From positions 1 to 64,000 of the forward strand of contig NZ_JAFCLS010000043.1 in NCBI RefSeq assembly GCF_018131075.1: a stretch of 64,000 nt of DNA, given 5' to 3'. The notes below the pieces were generated by a model. It had not been told where the DNA came from. It searched no databases and saw only the letters and a list, made by a program, of their open reading frames with translations. The first letter of the stretch is position 1. Each line of letters starts with the position of its first letter. Below, one piece after another: positions 26,230 through 34,626 of this stretch. A program made the translations under genes and the position numbers. The DNA is from Bradyrhizobium sp. JYMT SZCCT0428 (GTDB taxonomy: Bacteria; Pseudomonadota; Alphaproteobacteria; Rhizobiales; Xanthobacteraceae).

Positions 26230-27106
26230 GCGCCCTCTCCTTGTGCGGCGCCGCGCTTTCGCTGCCGCGATGCCCGGCCAATTGGCGGCTCTCGCAATAA
26301 TCGGTATCGGAACAGACGAACATCCGGCCGCCCTTGTCGTCGGTGACGATTTCATCGAGGTAGGAATCCCCGGCCCCGCACAGTGCGCAGGGCGCGTCAA
26401 AACGGTACCGCGTGAAGGGATGATCCTCGAAATCGAGCGAGACCACTGACGTATGCGGCGGGATCGCGTAGATCCGCTTCTCGCGCCCGGCGCCGAACAA
26501 TTGCAGCGCCGGGCAATTGTCCATCTTGGGATTGTCGAATTTCGGCGTCGGCGACGGGTCCATGACGTAACGCGCGTTCACCTTCACCGGATAGGCATAG
26601 GACGTCGCGATATGGCCGAAGCGCGCGATGTCCTCATACAGCTTGACATGCATCAGGCCGTATTCGCCGAGCGCATGCATGCGCCTCGTCTCGGTCTCGC
26701 GCGGCTCGAGAAAGCGCAGCGGCTCGGGGATCGGCACCTGATAGACCAACACCTGCCCGCCATGCAGCGGCGCTTCGGGAATCCGGTGCCGGGTCTGGAT
26801 CACGGTGGCGTCCGCGGTCGCGGTCGTCGTCGCAACGCCGGCGGTCTTGCCGAAGAACTTTCGGATCGAGATCGCATTCGTGGTGTCGTCAGACCCCTGG
26901 TCGATCACCTTCAGCACATCGTCGGGCCCGAGGATCGCCGCGGTCACCTGCACGCCGCCGGTACCCCAGCCATAAGGCATCGGCATTTCCCGGCTGGCGA
27001 ACGGCACCTGATAGCCGGGGATCGCGATCGCTTTCAGGATCGCGCGGCGGATCATCCGTTTGGTCTGTTCGTCGAGATAGGCGAAATTATACGTCGGCGC
27101 GTTCAT
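26222..27106 (-). CDS. phnJ: PhnJ, radical-SAM C-P lyase
   Basis: PhnJ breaks the carbon-phosphorus bond of ribose-1-alkylphosphonate 5-phosphate by radical SAM chemistry, releasing alkane and a cyclic 1,2-phosphate. The 294 residues carry the non-canonical cluster CX2CX21C at C240, C243 and C265, plus the fourth conserved cysteine C271, one position off the E. coli numbering. IPPHTSVVSLDFEDHPF precedes the cluster. Its ATG overlaps the phnI stop by four bases. Confidence 0.97.
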   Translation of the reverse strand: MNAPTYNFAYLDEQTKRMIRRAILKAIAIPGYQVPFASREMPMPYGWGTGGVQVTAAILGPDDVLKVIDQGSDDTTNAISIRKFFGKTAGVATTTATADATVIQTRHRIPEAPLHGGQVLVYQVPIPEPLRFLEPRETETRRMHALGEYGLMHVKLYEDIARFGHIATSYAYPVKVNARYVMDPSPTPKFDNPKMDNCPALQLFGAGREKRIYAIPPHTSVVSLDFEDHPFTRYRFDAPCALCGAGDSYLDEIVTDDKGGRMFVCSDTDYCESRQLAGHRGSESAAPHKERAHG

Positions 27107-28206
27107 TCCGCGGCCTCCTGCATCGGCGGCGCTTCCGTGGCTTCCGCGAACTCCTTGCGCAACTTGCGCAGCAGACCGAGTTCGGACTGGAAGTCGACGT
27201 AATGCGGCAGCTTGAGATGTTCGACGAAACCGGTCGCCTGCACATTGTCAGAATGCGACATCACGAACTCTTCGTCCTGGGCGGGTGCGATCGCTTCCTC
27301 GCCGAGTTCGCGGGCGCGCAGCGTGCGGTCGACCAGCGCCATCGACATGGTCTTGCGCTCGCTCTGCCCGAAGGCGAGCCCGTAGCCGCGGGTAAAACAC
27401 GGCGCTTCGGTGGCCGAGCCCTTAAACTGGTTGACCATCTGGCATTCGGTCATCGCGATCGCGCCGAGCGGCACGGCGAAACCGACGTCCTCGGCCATGA
27501 ATTCGATCTCGACTTCGCCGAACCGGATTTCGCCGGCAAACGGATGGTTGCGGCCATAGCCGCGCTGCGAGGAATAGCCCAGCGCCAGCAGAAAGCCTTC
27601 GTCGGCGCGCGCCAGGTTCTGCAGGCGCAGGTCGCGATCCGCCGGGAAGCTGAGCGGCTCGCGTGTGAGGTCGCCGACCGGCGTCTCCGCATCCGCTGCC
27701 GGCGACGGCTCGATCAGGCCGTCCCGGCCGAGAATGTCGGTGACGCGCGGCGTCGCCGCGAGCGAGGCTTCGCTCGTCTCCGGTGTTTCCGGAGAAAATC
27801 CCTCCGCGAGCTGCGGATCGAGCAGCCGATGGGTGTAATCGAAGGTGGGTCCCAGAATTTGTCCGCCCGGAATATCCTTGAAGGTCGAGGAAATCCGCCG
27901 CCGCACCTGCATCGCGCCGGTATCGACCGGCTCAGTGGCGCCGAAGCGCGGCAGGGTGGCGCGGAACGCGCGCACCAGGAAGATTGCCTCGATCATGTCG
28001 CCGCGCGCCTGCTTGATCGCCAGCGCCGCAAGCTCGCGATCGTACAGTGCGCCCTCGGTCATGACCCGGTCGACGCCGAGCGACAACTGCTCGGAAATCT
28101 GGGACAGCGAGACCTCGGGAACGTCACGGTCGCCGCGCCGCTCATGCGCCAGCAGCCGATGGGCGTTCTCGATGGCGCGTTCGCCTCCCTTGACGGCAAC
28201 GTACAT
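27103..28206 (-). CDS. phnI: PhnI, C-P lyase core nucleosidase subunit
   Basis: PhnI, with PhnG, PhnH and PhnL, links phosphonate to ribose triphosphate by displacing the base of ATP or GTP. The 367-residue protein opens with MYVAVKGGERAIENAH, as usual, and contains YSSQRGYGRNHPF and FTRGYGLAFGQSERK (~300). phnH ends two bases upstream and phnJ overlaps it by four, so the operon is tightly coupled. Confidence 0.95.
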   Translation of the reverse strand: MYVAVKGGERAIENAHRLLAHERRGDRDVPEVSLSQISEQLSLGVDRVMTEGALYDRELAALAIKQARGDMIEAIFLVRAFRATLPRFGATEPVDTGAMQVRRRISSTFKDIPGGQILGPTFDYTHRLLDPQLAEGFSPETPETSEASLAATPRVTDILGRDGLIEPSPAADAETPVGDLTREPLSFPADRDLRLQNLARADEGFLLALGYSSQRGYGRNHPFAGEIRFGEVEIEFMAEDVGFAVPLGAIAMTECQMVNQFKGSATEAPCFTRGYGLAFGQSERKTMSMALVDRTLRARELGEEAIAPAQDEEFVMSHSDNVQATGFVEHLKLPHYVDFQSELGLLRKLRKEFAEATEAPPMQEAAE

Positions 28207-28208
28207 AA

Positions 28209-28817
28209 CTAGCCTCCCCTCGCGACCAGCCGCGTGGTGCGCGGTATCGCGACAATCGCATCGTCATGGACCAGCACGACATCGATGCCGCGCGGAAACA
28301 GCGCCACGTTGACTTCAAGCCGCTCGAACAGATCATGCGGCTGGATCGCTGCCTGCAGGATCGCGGTGCCGTCGATGCCGGGGCCGCGCAGCTCGAGGGC
28401 GGGCCCCTGCGTCAGGCTGTCGACCTGCAGGATCAGCGTCGTCGAACGATCCGGGTATTCATTGCTGCCGAACGCAAAACGATCGAGCGCCGGAAGCTCG
28501 CGGGGGCTGCCGATCAGGGCAAAGCTTCTGATCGAAGAATCCGCGATCACAGGCGCGCTGGTGTGGAATTTGAGCCATTTGGCAACGTCCGTCGTTGCCG
28601 ACATCCGGCTGTCGAGCCAGATCGGCGTATCATGGTCGAACAGCGTCAGCGCAATGGCCGCGGTGCCGCGCATCATGGCGGCGGGCGTGCCGGCGACGGC
28701 CGCGATGCGCTGCACGCTGCCGGGACGCGCCATCGCATCCATCACCGAGCGGAAGGTCGATTGCGCCGACAGCACCTTGTCGGCAAATCCTGCGGGCAGT
28801 TCGGCAACCGTCGTCAT
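28209..28817 (-). CDS. phnH: PhnH, C-P lyase core subunit
   Basis: PhnH is a structural subunit of the PhnGHIJ complex. The 202 residues include PAGFADKVLSAQSTFRSVMDAMARPG near the start (given here as residues 7-32: key pieces FRSVMDAMARPG), PRELPALDRFAFGSNEYPD (~105-123) and ELRGPGIDG. ATG 28817 shares one base with the phnG stop (TGATG). Confidence 0.94.
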   Translation of the reverse strand: MTTVAELPAGFADKVLSAQSTFRSVMDAMARPGSVQRIAAVAGTPAAMMRGTAAIALTLFDHDTPIWLDSRMSATTDVAKWLKFHTSAPVIADSSIRSFALIGSPRELPALDRFAFGSNEYPDRSTTLILQVDSLTQGPALELRGPGIDGTAILQAAIQPHDLFERLEVNVALFPRGIDVVLVHDDAIVAIPRTTRLVARGG

Positions 28818-29275
28818 CAACCCTCTCCCCGCACCAAGGTGTAGAAATCGACCCGCGTCGCCGCGGCTTCCGCCGCCTTGCGGTTCCGCGTGGCGGTCAT
28901 TGCCGCGCGCAGCGGAGCGATCACCTTTGTCTCAATGAGGTCGGCGAATTCATCCGACTGCACCATGGCGTCGCACAGCGCGATCATCCGTGCTTTCTCA
29001 CCGTCCCGGCTGAGCGTGTAGCCGAAGCCGACTTCGCCGGTCGAAAGCCGCACCGCCGCCCGCGATACCGTGGCTTCGCCGAGGTTGAAGGCAGCCCCAT
29101 CGCCGCCGATACGGCCGCGCACCATCACAAGGCCGTTCTCCGGCTCGCGCAGATTCTCGTGATCAGGCAGCGTGATTGTGCCCAGACGGCCGGATATCTC
29201 GGATGGATCGGAATGCGCCAGCACCGCCATGACTGTCTTGCGCTGCGCCTGCTTGTCGTTCTCGGTTGCCGTCAT
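28817..29275 (-). CDS. phnG: PhnG, C-P lyase core subunit
   Basis: PhnG is the small subunit of the C-P lyase core and the first gene of phnGHIJKLMN. The 152 residues include RKTVMAVLAHSDPSEI near the N-terminus and ATVSRAAVRLSTGEVGFGY (~67-85). ATG 29275 is preferred to GTG 29281 because AAGG at 29283-29286 has correct spacing only for the ATG. The promoter region holds a perfect palindrome and a Pho-box-like pair. Confidence 0.94.
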   Translation of the reverse strand: MTATENDKQAQRKTVMAVLAHSDPSEISGRLGTITLPDHENLREPENGLVMVRGRIGGDGAAFNLGEATVSRAAVRLSTGEVGFGYTLSRDGEKARMIALCDAMVQSDEFADLIETKVIAPLRAAMTATRNRKAAEAAATRVDFYTLVRGEG

Positions 29276-29293
29276 ATCCACCTTGCCGGAATC

Positions 29294-29319
29294 AAGTTGT
29301 CTATGCTAATAGACAACTT
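29294..29319. promoter_or_regulatory. Probable PhnF operator palindrome
   Basis: AAGTTGTCTAT (29294-29304) and ATAGACAACTT (29309-29319) are exact inverted repeats around GCTA. GntR/HutC-family regulators bind such dyads. It lies between phnG and phnF, 19 bases before the phnG ATG and 76 before phnF, so it could repress both. Confidence 0.75.
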
Positions 29320-29333
29320 CATAACCAAACGCC

Positions 29334-29351
29334 ATGACTGTTTGGTGACAA
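29334..29351 (-). promoter_or_regulatory. Pho-box-like repeat for phnG
   Basis: On the minus strand TTGTCAC-CAAA-CAGTCAT forms two seven-base units spaced by four, each one mismatch from CTGTCAT/C. It lies 59 bases before the phnG ATG, with the palindrome between. Confidence 0.55.
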
Positions 29352-29394
29352 CAGGGTTGTTTTTTCGGATGGCCGTTCCGGGTAGTTTCACACC

Positions 29395-30123
29395 ATGAGC
29401 ATGCAGGATGCGGCCACCGGTGTGGCGTTGTGGCGGCAGGTCGCCGACGGGATCGAACGCGGCATTGCCGAGGGCCGCTTCGCCGCGGGCGAAAAGCTGC
29501 CGGGCGAGATGGAGATCGCCGAGACCTACCGGGTCAACCGCCATACCGTGCGCCGGGCGCTGGCGACGCTCGCCGAACGCGGGCTGGTGCGCGCCGAGCG
29601 CGGCAGCGGCACCTATGTCGAGACCCAGCGCCTCGCCTATCCCTTGCGCTCGCGGACGCGGTTTTCCGAAATCGTCGGTGCCGGCGGCCATGAACCGCGC
29701 GGCCAGTTGATCGAAGCGTCCGACGATGTCGCTACCCGCGAACTGGCGCGGGAACTCGGGCTGAAGACGGGCGCACCCCTGGTCCGGATCGAGGCGCTTC
29801 GGCTGGCCGACCGGACGCCGATCTGCGTCAGCACCTCATGGCTCTCCGCCGAGCGCTTCCCCGACGCGGGACAGGTCTTCGCCAGCGTACGCTCGATGAC
29901 CAAGCTGGTCGCGCATTACGGCATCCGCGATTACCGCAGGTCTTCCACCCGGATCACCGCCGCCATAGCCGACGCCAGCGACGCCGCACGGCTCGATCTC
30001 GCGCTCGGTCGCCCGGTGCTGGTGGTCGACAGCACCGACGTCGATCCCGACGGGAAGCCGATCGTGACCAAGCGCTCGCGCTTCGCCGCCGAACGTGTCG
30101 AGTTCATCGTCGAAAGCGATTAG
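29395..30123 (+). CDS. phnF: PhnF, GntR/HutC-family regulator of phosphonate genes
   Basis: PhnF represses phosphonate genes and senses a ligand through a UTRA domain. The 242 residues have an N-terminal winged helix (about 15-75; GEKLPGEMEIAETYRVNRHT, then VRRALATLAERGLV) and a C-terminal UTRA domain (about 90-235). It is divergent from phnG and convergent with phnE. The palindrome at 29294 is its likely operator, so autoregulation is probable. Confidence 0.93.
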   Translation: MSMQDAATGVALWRQVADGIERGIAEGRFAAGEKLPGEMEIAETYRVNRHTVRRALATLAERGLVRAERGSGTYVETQRLAYPLRSRTRFSEIVGAGGHEPRGQLIEASDDVATRELARELGLKTGAPLVRIEALRLADRTPICVSTSWLSAERFPDAGQVFASVRSMTKLVAHYGIRDYRRSSTRITAAIADASDAARLDLALGRPVLVVDSTDVDPDGKPIVTKRSRFAAERVEFIVESD

Positions 30124-30132
30124 ATAGCTGGA

Positions 30133-30981
30133 TCAAACCACCGCGCGCTGGCCGATGATCGCAAACCGCAGCTTGCCTGAAATCCAGTCGATCGCAGCCA
30201 CCGCGACCAGGATCATCAGGATCAGGAACGACACCTTCTGCCACTCCAGCACCCGGATCTGCTCGGCCAGCTGCAATCCAATGCCGCCGGCGCCGACGAT
30301 GCCGATGATGGTGGCCGAGCGGGTGTTCGATTCGATGAAATAGAGCACCTGCCCTGCGATCACAGGCAGCACCTGCGGCATCAGCCCGAACCGTATTTCG
30401 TGCAGCGCATTGCCGCCGGAGGCCCGGATGCCCTCGACCTGCTTCTTGTCGGCGGCCTCGATCGCTTCGGAGAACAATTTGCCGAACGCGCCAAAGTCCG
30501 CCACCGCGATCGCCAGCACGCCCGCGAACGGCCCAAGCCCGACAACGTTGATCCAGACCAGCGCCCAGATCAGCGTGTCGACGCCGCGGATCGAATCGAG
30601 AAAGCGGCGGACCGGGAACCGGAAGATACCCGACGGCACGATGTTCCTTGCCGCCAGCAGACTGACCGGCAGCGCGAGCAACGCGGCAAGGGTCGTGCCC
30701 AGCATCGCGATCGACAGGGTTTCACCGAGCGCAACGAGATAGACCGGGAGCGAACCGCCGGGATCGGGCGGGATCATCATCATCGTGATCCAGCCGAGTT
30801 GGCTCAACCCGGCCAGCATCCGCGCCGGCGAAAACTCCAGCTCGACCAGCCCGAACACGAAGATCCCGAACGCAGCGAGCAGCATCGCGGGGATCGCGAG
30901 ACGGGAGGAAACCGGCCGGTCAAAAACTTCGGGATAGCGGCCGCGCAGATCGCCGGAGTCCGGTGCAGGCAACCGTGTCAT
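30133..30981 (-). CDS. phnE: Phosphonate ABC transporter permease PhnE, second copy
   Basis: A 282-residue permease with about five or six membrane helices and the family loop EAIEADKKQ-type EAA motif (FSEAIEAADKKQVEGIRASGG, residues ~165-185: key EAIEAADK and GIRASGG). With PhnC, PhnD and the first PhnE it imports phosphonates. ATG 30981 overlaps the preceding phnE stop by four bases. The two permeases are diverged paralogues and probably form a heterodimer. Confidence 0.92.
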   Translation of the reverse strand: MTRLPAPDSGDLRGRYPEVFDRPVSSRLAIPAMLLAAFGIFVFGLVELEFSPARMLAGLSQLGWITMMMIPPDPGGSLPVYLVALGETLSIAMLGTTLAALLALPVSLLAARNIVPSGIFRFPVRRFLDSIRGVDTLIWALVWINVVGLGPFAGVLAIAVADFGAFGKLFSEAIEAADKKQVEGIRASGGNALHEIRFGLMPQVLPVIAGQVLYFIESNTRSATIIGIVGAGGIGLQLAEQIRVLEWQKVSFLILMILVAVAAIDWISGKLRFAIIGQRAVV

Positions 30982-31862
30982 GCCCGTGCCTCCTTGCCGA
31001 ACAGCCGCCCGCGCGCCCATCCGGTGCCGATATCGATCAGGAACACGGTGACAATGATCATCAGCAGGATCGCGCTGACGTCGGAATAAAAGAACTTCCT
31101 GACGGCGACGACGAGTTCCTGGCCGATGCCGCCGGCGCCCACGAAACCCATCACCGAAGCGCCGCGCACATTGATCTCAAAGCGCAGCAGCGTGTAGCTG
31201 GCAAAGCCCGCCGCGACCTGCGGCACGACCGCAAAGCGTATGCACGAGATCCAGCTCGCGCCGGTCGATCGCACCCCCTCGACCGGCTTCATGTCGATGT
31301 TCTCGACGATTTCGGAAAACAGTTTTCCTAGCGCGCCAACCGAATGGATCATGATGGCGATAACCCCGGCCATCGGCCCGAGACCGAACGCAATCACGAA
31401 GATCAGCGCAAACACGATGTCCGGAACGGTACGGCAGAACTCCATCAGGCGGCGGATCGTAAACCGCAGCCATGGCGCCGGCGAGGTATTTTCAGCAGCG
31501 AGAAAATTTAGCCCAAAAGCAAGAATCGCCCCGGCCAGGGTGCCGACGTAACTGATCAGGACGGTCTCGCCGAGCAGCGCCAGCCATTTTTTCCAGCCCC
31601 AGAACCACTCGCCGATATCGGACCAGACCCGCGCGCCACTCTCCAGCGTGCCGATGCGATCGAAATAGCTGACGAAATTTCCGATCTTGTTGACGAACGT
31701 GACCGGATTCACCTCGGCGCCGATCGCGGCGATGACCAGAACCGCGAAGAATACCGCCGTTGCCAGCGTCATCCGCAGCCGCTTGCGCGCCACCGCCGCA
31801 CGATAAGCGTCGTTGAGCACCGCGAGTTGCTGGGCCGGAAGGATGGATACGGCAGATGTCAT
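30978..31862 (-). CDS. phnE: Phosphonate ABC transporter permease PhnE, first copy
   Basis: A 294-residue permease. A membrane helix at about 30-50 is followed by the transport domain with helices to about 280 and the EAA-type loop FSEIVENIDMKPVEGVRSTG (~190-209). It starts 82 bases after phnD ends and overlaps the second permease gene by four bases. Substrate is phosphonate by operon context. Confidence 0.92.
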   Translation of the reverse strand: MTSAVSILPAQQLAVLNDAYRAAVARKRLRMTLATAVFFAVLVIAAIGAEVNPVTFVNKIGNFVSYFDRIGTLESGARVWSDIGEWFWGWKKWLALLGETVLISYVGTLAGAILAFGLNFLAAENTSPAPWLRFTIRRLMEFCRTVPDIVFALIFVIAFGLGPMAGVIAIMIHSVGALGKLFSEIVENIDMKPVEGVRSTGASWISCIRFAVVPQVAAGFASYTLLRFEINVRGASVMGFVGAGGIGQELVVAVRKFFYSDVSAILLMIIVTVFLIDIGTGWARGRLFGKEARA

Positions 31863-31944
31863 GGAACGCTGCTGTGCCGGTTATGTCCTGAACGGAAAAA
31901 GGCCGGGTCGCATGAACCCGGCCTGGTCTCGCTCCGCCGATCGA

Positions 31945-32883
31945 TCAGGACGCCTTCTTCTTGCGAAGATTGTCCACGAACTTGATCAGGTCGATCATGC
32001 CGTCCCAATCCTTTGTCGTGGCGGGGTTGAATGCCTTCTTCTGGCCGTCGGAAAGACGGTCGAAGGCAGCCTTGTCCTTGGCCGGTGCATCCGCAAACGC
32101 CTTGGCGATGGCGGCCTTCAGGCCGTCCGGAAGGTCCGAGTTGTAAGCATAGGGCCCATTGAGAATGGGCGCGGACTTGTGGACGATCCGGAAATCCTCC
32201 TTCTTCATCGCTGTGCCGTCGGCGTTCTTCAGCATGCCTTTGGTCAGCATCTGGGCCAGCGTGGAGTCGTTGTCGGTGGTCCATTGATTGGCGGCGACTT
32301 CGACGGTGCCCTGCGTGAGCGCCAGGATGGCGTTCTCGTGGCTGCCGCTGAACACGACCTTGCCAAAATACGTGTCGGCATCGGAGATGCCCAGCTTGTC
32401 GAGCTCGAAGCGCGGCACGTTGTTGCCCGACGTCGAATTCGGATCGACCAAAGCGAGATTCTTGCCCTTCAGCTGGTCGATGTTCTTGTACGGGCTCGAC
32501 GCCTTGACGAAGAACACCGAGTAATAACCCGTCGAGCCATCGGCATTGATGTCATTGGCGAACGCGTCGGTCTTGACGCCGGTCATCCGCGCGCGCGCGA
32601 ACGACGCCGAGCCGTAGCTGGCGATATGGATGTTGCCGGAGCGCTGGCCTTCGATGACGGCGGCGTAATCGTTGGCAATGCGCAGCGTGACCTTCACGCC
32701 GAGCTCCTTGGAGAGATAGGCGACGAACGGCGCCCAGCGCTCGGTCACGCCAGAGGCGTTTTCCGCCGGCACGACGGCGAAGGTCAGTTCCGGATATTTG
32801 CCCTTCCAGTCCTGCGCAGAAGCGCTGGAGGCCGAAAACGCCAGCGCGGCTGCGCCGGCCAGAACGATACGACGATTGATCAT
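31945..32883 (-). CDS. phnD: Phosphonate-binding periplasmic protein PhnD
   Basis: PhnD captures phosphonates in the periplasm for PhnE. The 312-residue protein has a signal peptide (INRRIVLAGAAALAFSASSASAQ split after residue ~24) and the PBP-II fold: LTFAVVPAENASGVTERW (~36-53), SYGSASFARARM, LALVDPNSTSGNNVPR and FSGSHENAILAL. ATG 32883 is chosen because the signal peptide starts there. It is 61 bases downstream of phnC. Confidence 0.95.
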   Translation of the reverse strand: MINRRIVLAGAAALAFSASSASAQDWKGKYPELTFAVVPAENASGVTERWAPFVAYLSKELGVKVTLRIANDYAAVIEGQRSGNIHIASYGSASFARARMTGVKTDAFANDINADGSTGYYSVFFVKASSPYKNIDQLKGKNLALVDPNSTSGNNVPRFELDKLGISDADTYFGKVVFSGSHENAILALTQGTVEVAANQWTTDNDSTLAQMLTKGMLKNADGTAMKKEDFRIVHKSAPILNGPYAYNSDLPDGLKAAIAKAFADAPAKDKAAFDRLSDGQKKAFNPATTKDWDGMIDLIKFVDNLRKKKAS

Positions 32884-32944
32884 GGTGTGCCCTCTTGTTG
32901 TGTTACGCTTTTTTCGGCCGTTTGCAGGCTTACAGAAGAAACGC

Positions 32945-33760
32945 TCAGGCCGCCGCCGCAGTGCCCAGCTCAGGAACGGCAGCACCGCCAGGCGCATGTG
33001 CGGGTGCTGCGCCCATGACGTCGTTGGCTTCGAGATCGTAAAGCTCGCGCGCGATGAGGTCGGTCAGCGTCGCCGGCGCCCCGTCGAACACGATGCGGCC
33101 CGCGGACATGCCGATCAGGCGGTCGCAATAGGTTCGCGCCAGGTCCAGCGAATGCAGATTGCAGATCACGGTAATGCCGAAATGCTTGTTGATGCGCAGC
33201 AGCGCATCCATCACGATCCTCGTGTTGCGTGGATCGAGCGAAGCGATCGGCTCGTCGGCGAGAATGATATCCGGCTCCTGCACCAGCGCACGCGCGATCG
33301 CGACCCGCTGCTGTTGACCTCCGGAGAGTTGGTCGGCGCGCTGGGCTGCAAGCGAAGCCATGTCGAATTGCTCAAGCGCCGACATCGCCAGCGCCTTGTC
33401 CCGTTCGGGCCAAGTTTGCGTCAGCGAACGCCAGGACGGGATTTCGGCGAGCCGCCCCATCAGCACATTGGTCAGCACATCGAGCCGGCCGACCAGATTG
33501 AACTGCTGAAAGATCATCGCCGAGCGGGCGCGCCACTGCCGCAAATCCTTGCCGCGCAGCGCGGTCACGTCGACGCCTTCGAACATGATGCGGCCTTCGG
33601 AAGGCTCAGCGAGACGGTTGATCATCCGCAGCAGCGTCGACTTGCCGGCGCCGGAGCGGCCGATCACGCCGACGAAGCTGCCGGGCGCGATTGAGAATGA
33701 CGCATCATCCACTGCGGCTTTTGTGCCGAAACGGCACGTCAAACCTTCCACTACCAGCAT
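32945..33760 (-). CDS. phnC: Phosphonate ABC transporter ATPase PhnC
   Basis: PhnC powers phosphonate import. The 271 residues have Walker [13 protein letters not shown] (~34-45), signature [15 protein letters not shown] (~145) and Walker [14 protein letters not shown] family-typical [15 protein letters not shown] segment precedes the signature. First gene of phnC-phnD-phnE-phnE; a Pho-box-like pair lies about 47 bases upstream. Confidence 0.95.
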   Translation of the reverse strand: MLVVEGLTCRFGTKAAVDDASFSIAPGSFVGVIGRSGAGKSTLLRMINRLAEPSEGRIMFEGVDVTALRGKDLRQWRARSAMIFQQFNLVGRLDVLTNVLMGRLAEIPSWRSLTQTWPERDKALAMSALEQFDMASLAAQRADQLSGGQQQRVAIARALVQEPDIILADEPIASLDPRNTRIVMDALLRINKHFGITVICNLHSLDLARTYCDRLIGMSAGRIVFDGAPATLTDLIARELYDLEANDVMGAAPAHAPGGAAVPELGTAAAA

Positions 33761-33806
33761 GCAATGCTCCAGAATCCCACTCGTGGATCATCGCTATCGA
33801 TTGGAC

Positions 33807-33824
33807 TTTACAGTTGTGTGACAA
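33807..33824 (-). promoter_or_regulatory. Pho-box-like repeat for phnC
   Basis: On the minus strand TTGTCAC-ACAA-CTGTAAA gives two seven-base units spaced by four. It lies 47 bases before the phnC ATG. Confidence 0.5.
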
Positions 33825-33872
33825 TCACGCTGCGGTGCGGCGGCGTCCACACCCTCATCGCTCGCGCGATAT

Positions 33873-33901
33873 CCGTCATGCAACCGTCACGAAGATGTCA
33901 T
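33873..33901 (+). promoter_or_regulatory. Triple Pho-box-like repeat for the plus-strand phosphonate genes
   Basis: CCGTCAT, CCGTCAC and ATGTCAT follow each other with four-base spacers, an exact 11-base period as in PhoB sites. It ends 57 bases before ATG 33959. Confidence 0.65.
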
Positions 33902-33958
33902 CATGCCCGTTGATGACGTGCCATCGTGACACCATCTTTGTCGCGGAGAGACGCCCGT

Positions 33959-34626
33959 ATGGCCGGCAAAATGCTTTCAGTCGACCCGACCGTCGATCCC
34001 ACGGCGAAATTGCACGAGACCCGGCTCGGTGCCTATTGCGAAGTCGGCGCGCGCACGATCCTGCATGAAGTGTCGATGGACGACTATTCCTACGTCGTCA
34101 ACGACGCCCAGATCACCTACACTTCCATCGGCAAATTCTGTTCGATCGCGGCGATGACCAGGATCAATCCGGGCAATCACCCGATGCACCGCGCGACGCA
34201 GGCGCACTTCACGTACCGGGCCAGCGCCTATTTTCCCGGCGAGAGCGACGACGCCGAGTTCTTCGAATGGCGGCGCGCACACCACATCCATATCGGCCAT
34301 GCGTCTGGATCGGGCATGGCGCGATCATCCTGCCCGGCCGCAGCATCGGCACCGGCGCGGTGATCGCCGCCGGCGCGATCGTGACCAAGGACGTGCCGGC
34401 CTACACCATCGTCGGTGGCAATCCGGCACGGCCGATCAAGCGGCGGTTTTCGGAAGAGGTCGCCGGCCGCCTCGCCGAGCTCGCCTGGTGGAATTGGGAC
34501 CATGAGACGCTGCGATGCGCCCTGCCCGATTTTCGCAAGCTCACGGTCGAGGATTTTCTGGCAAAATACGCAGCAGGCACGGGCTCCGTCCGCGCGCAGA
34601 TCAGGCATCAGGGTGCAGCATCGTGA
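33959..34626 (+). pseudogene. Phosphonate-cluster hexapeptide acyltransferase, frameshifted
   Basis: The two halves encode a left-handed beta-helix acyltransferase of the type found in phosphonate operons. The first half (from ATG 33959) runs through [20 protein letters not shown] to HHIHIGH; the second resumes one frame over with [20 protein letters not shown] and ends IRHQGAAS at 34626. Joining them needs one extra base near 34302-34304: GGCCATGCGTCTGG reads correctly if it is GGCCATGACGTCTGG (G-H-D-V-W). The rest of both halves is intact, so this is either a recent mutation or a sequencing error. If whole, it would be about 222 residues. The acceptor is unknown. Confidence 0.8.
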
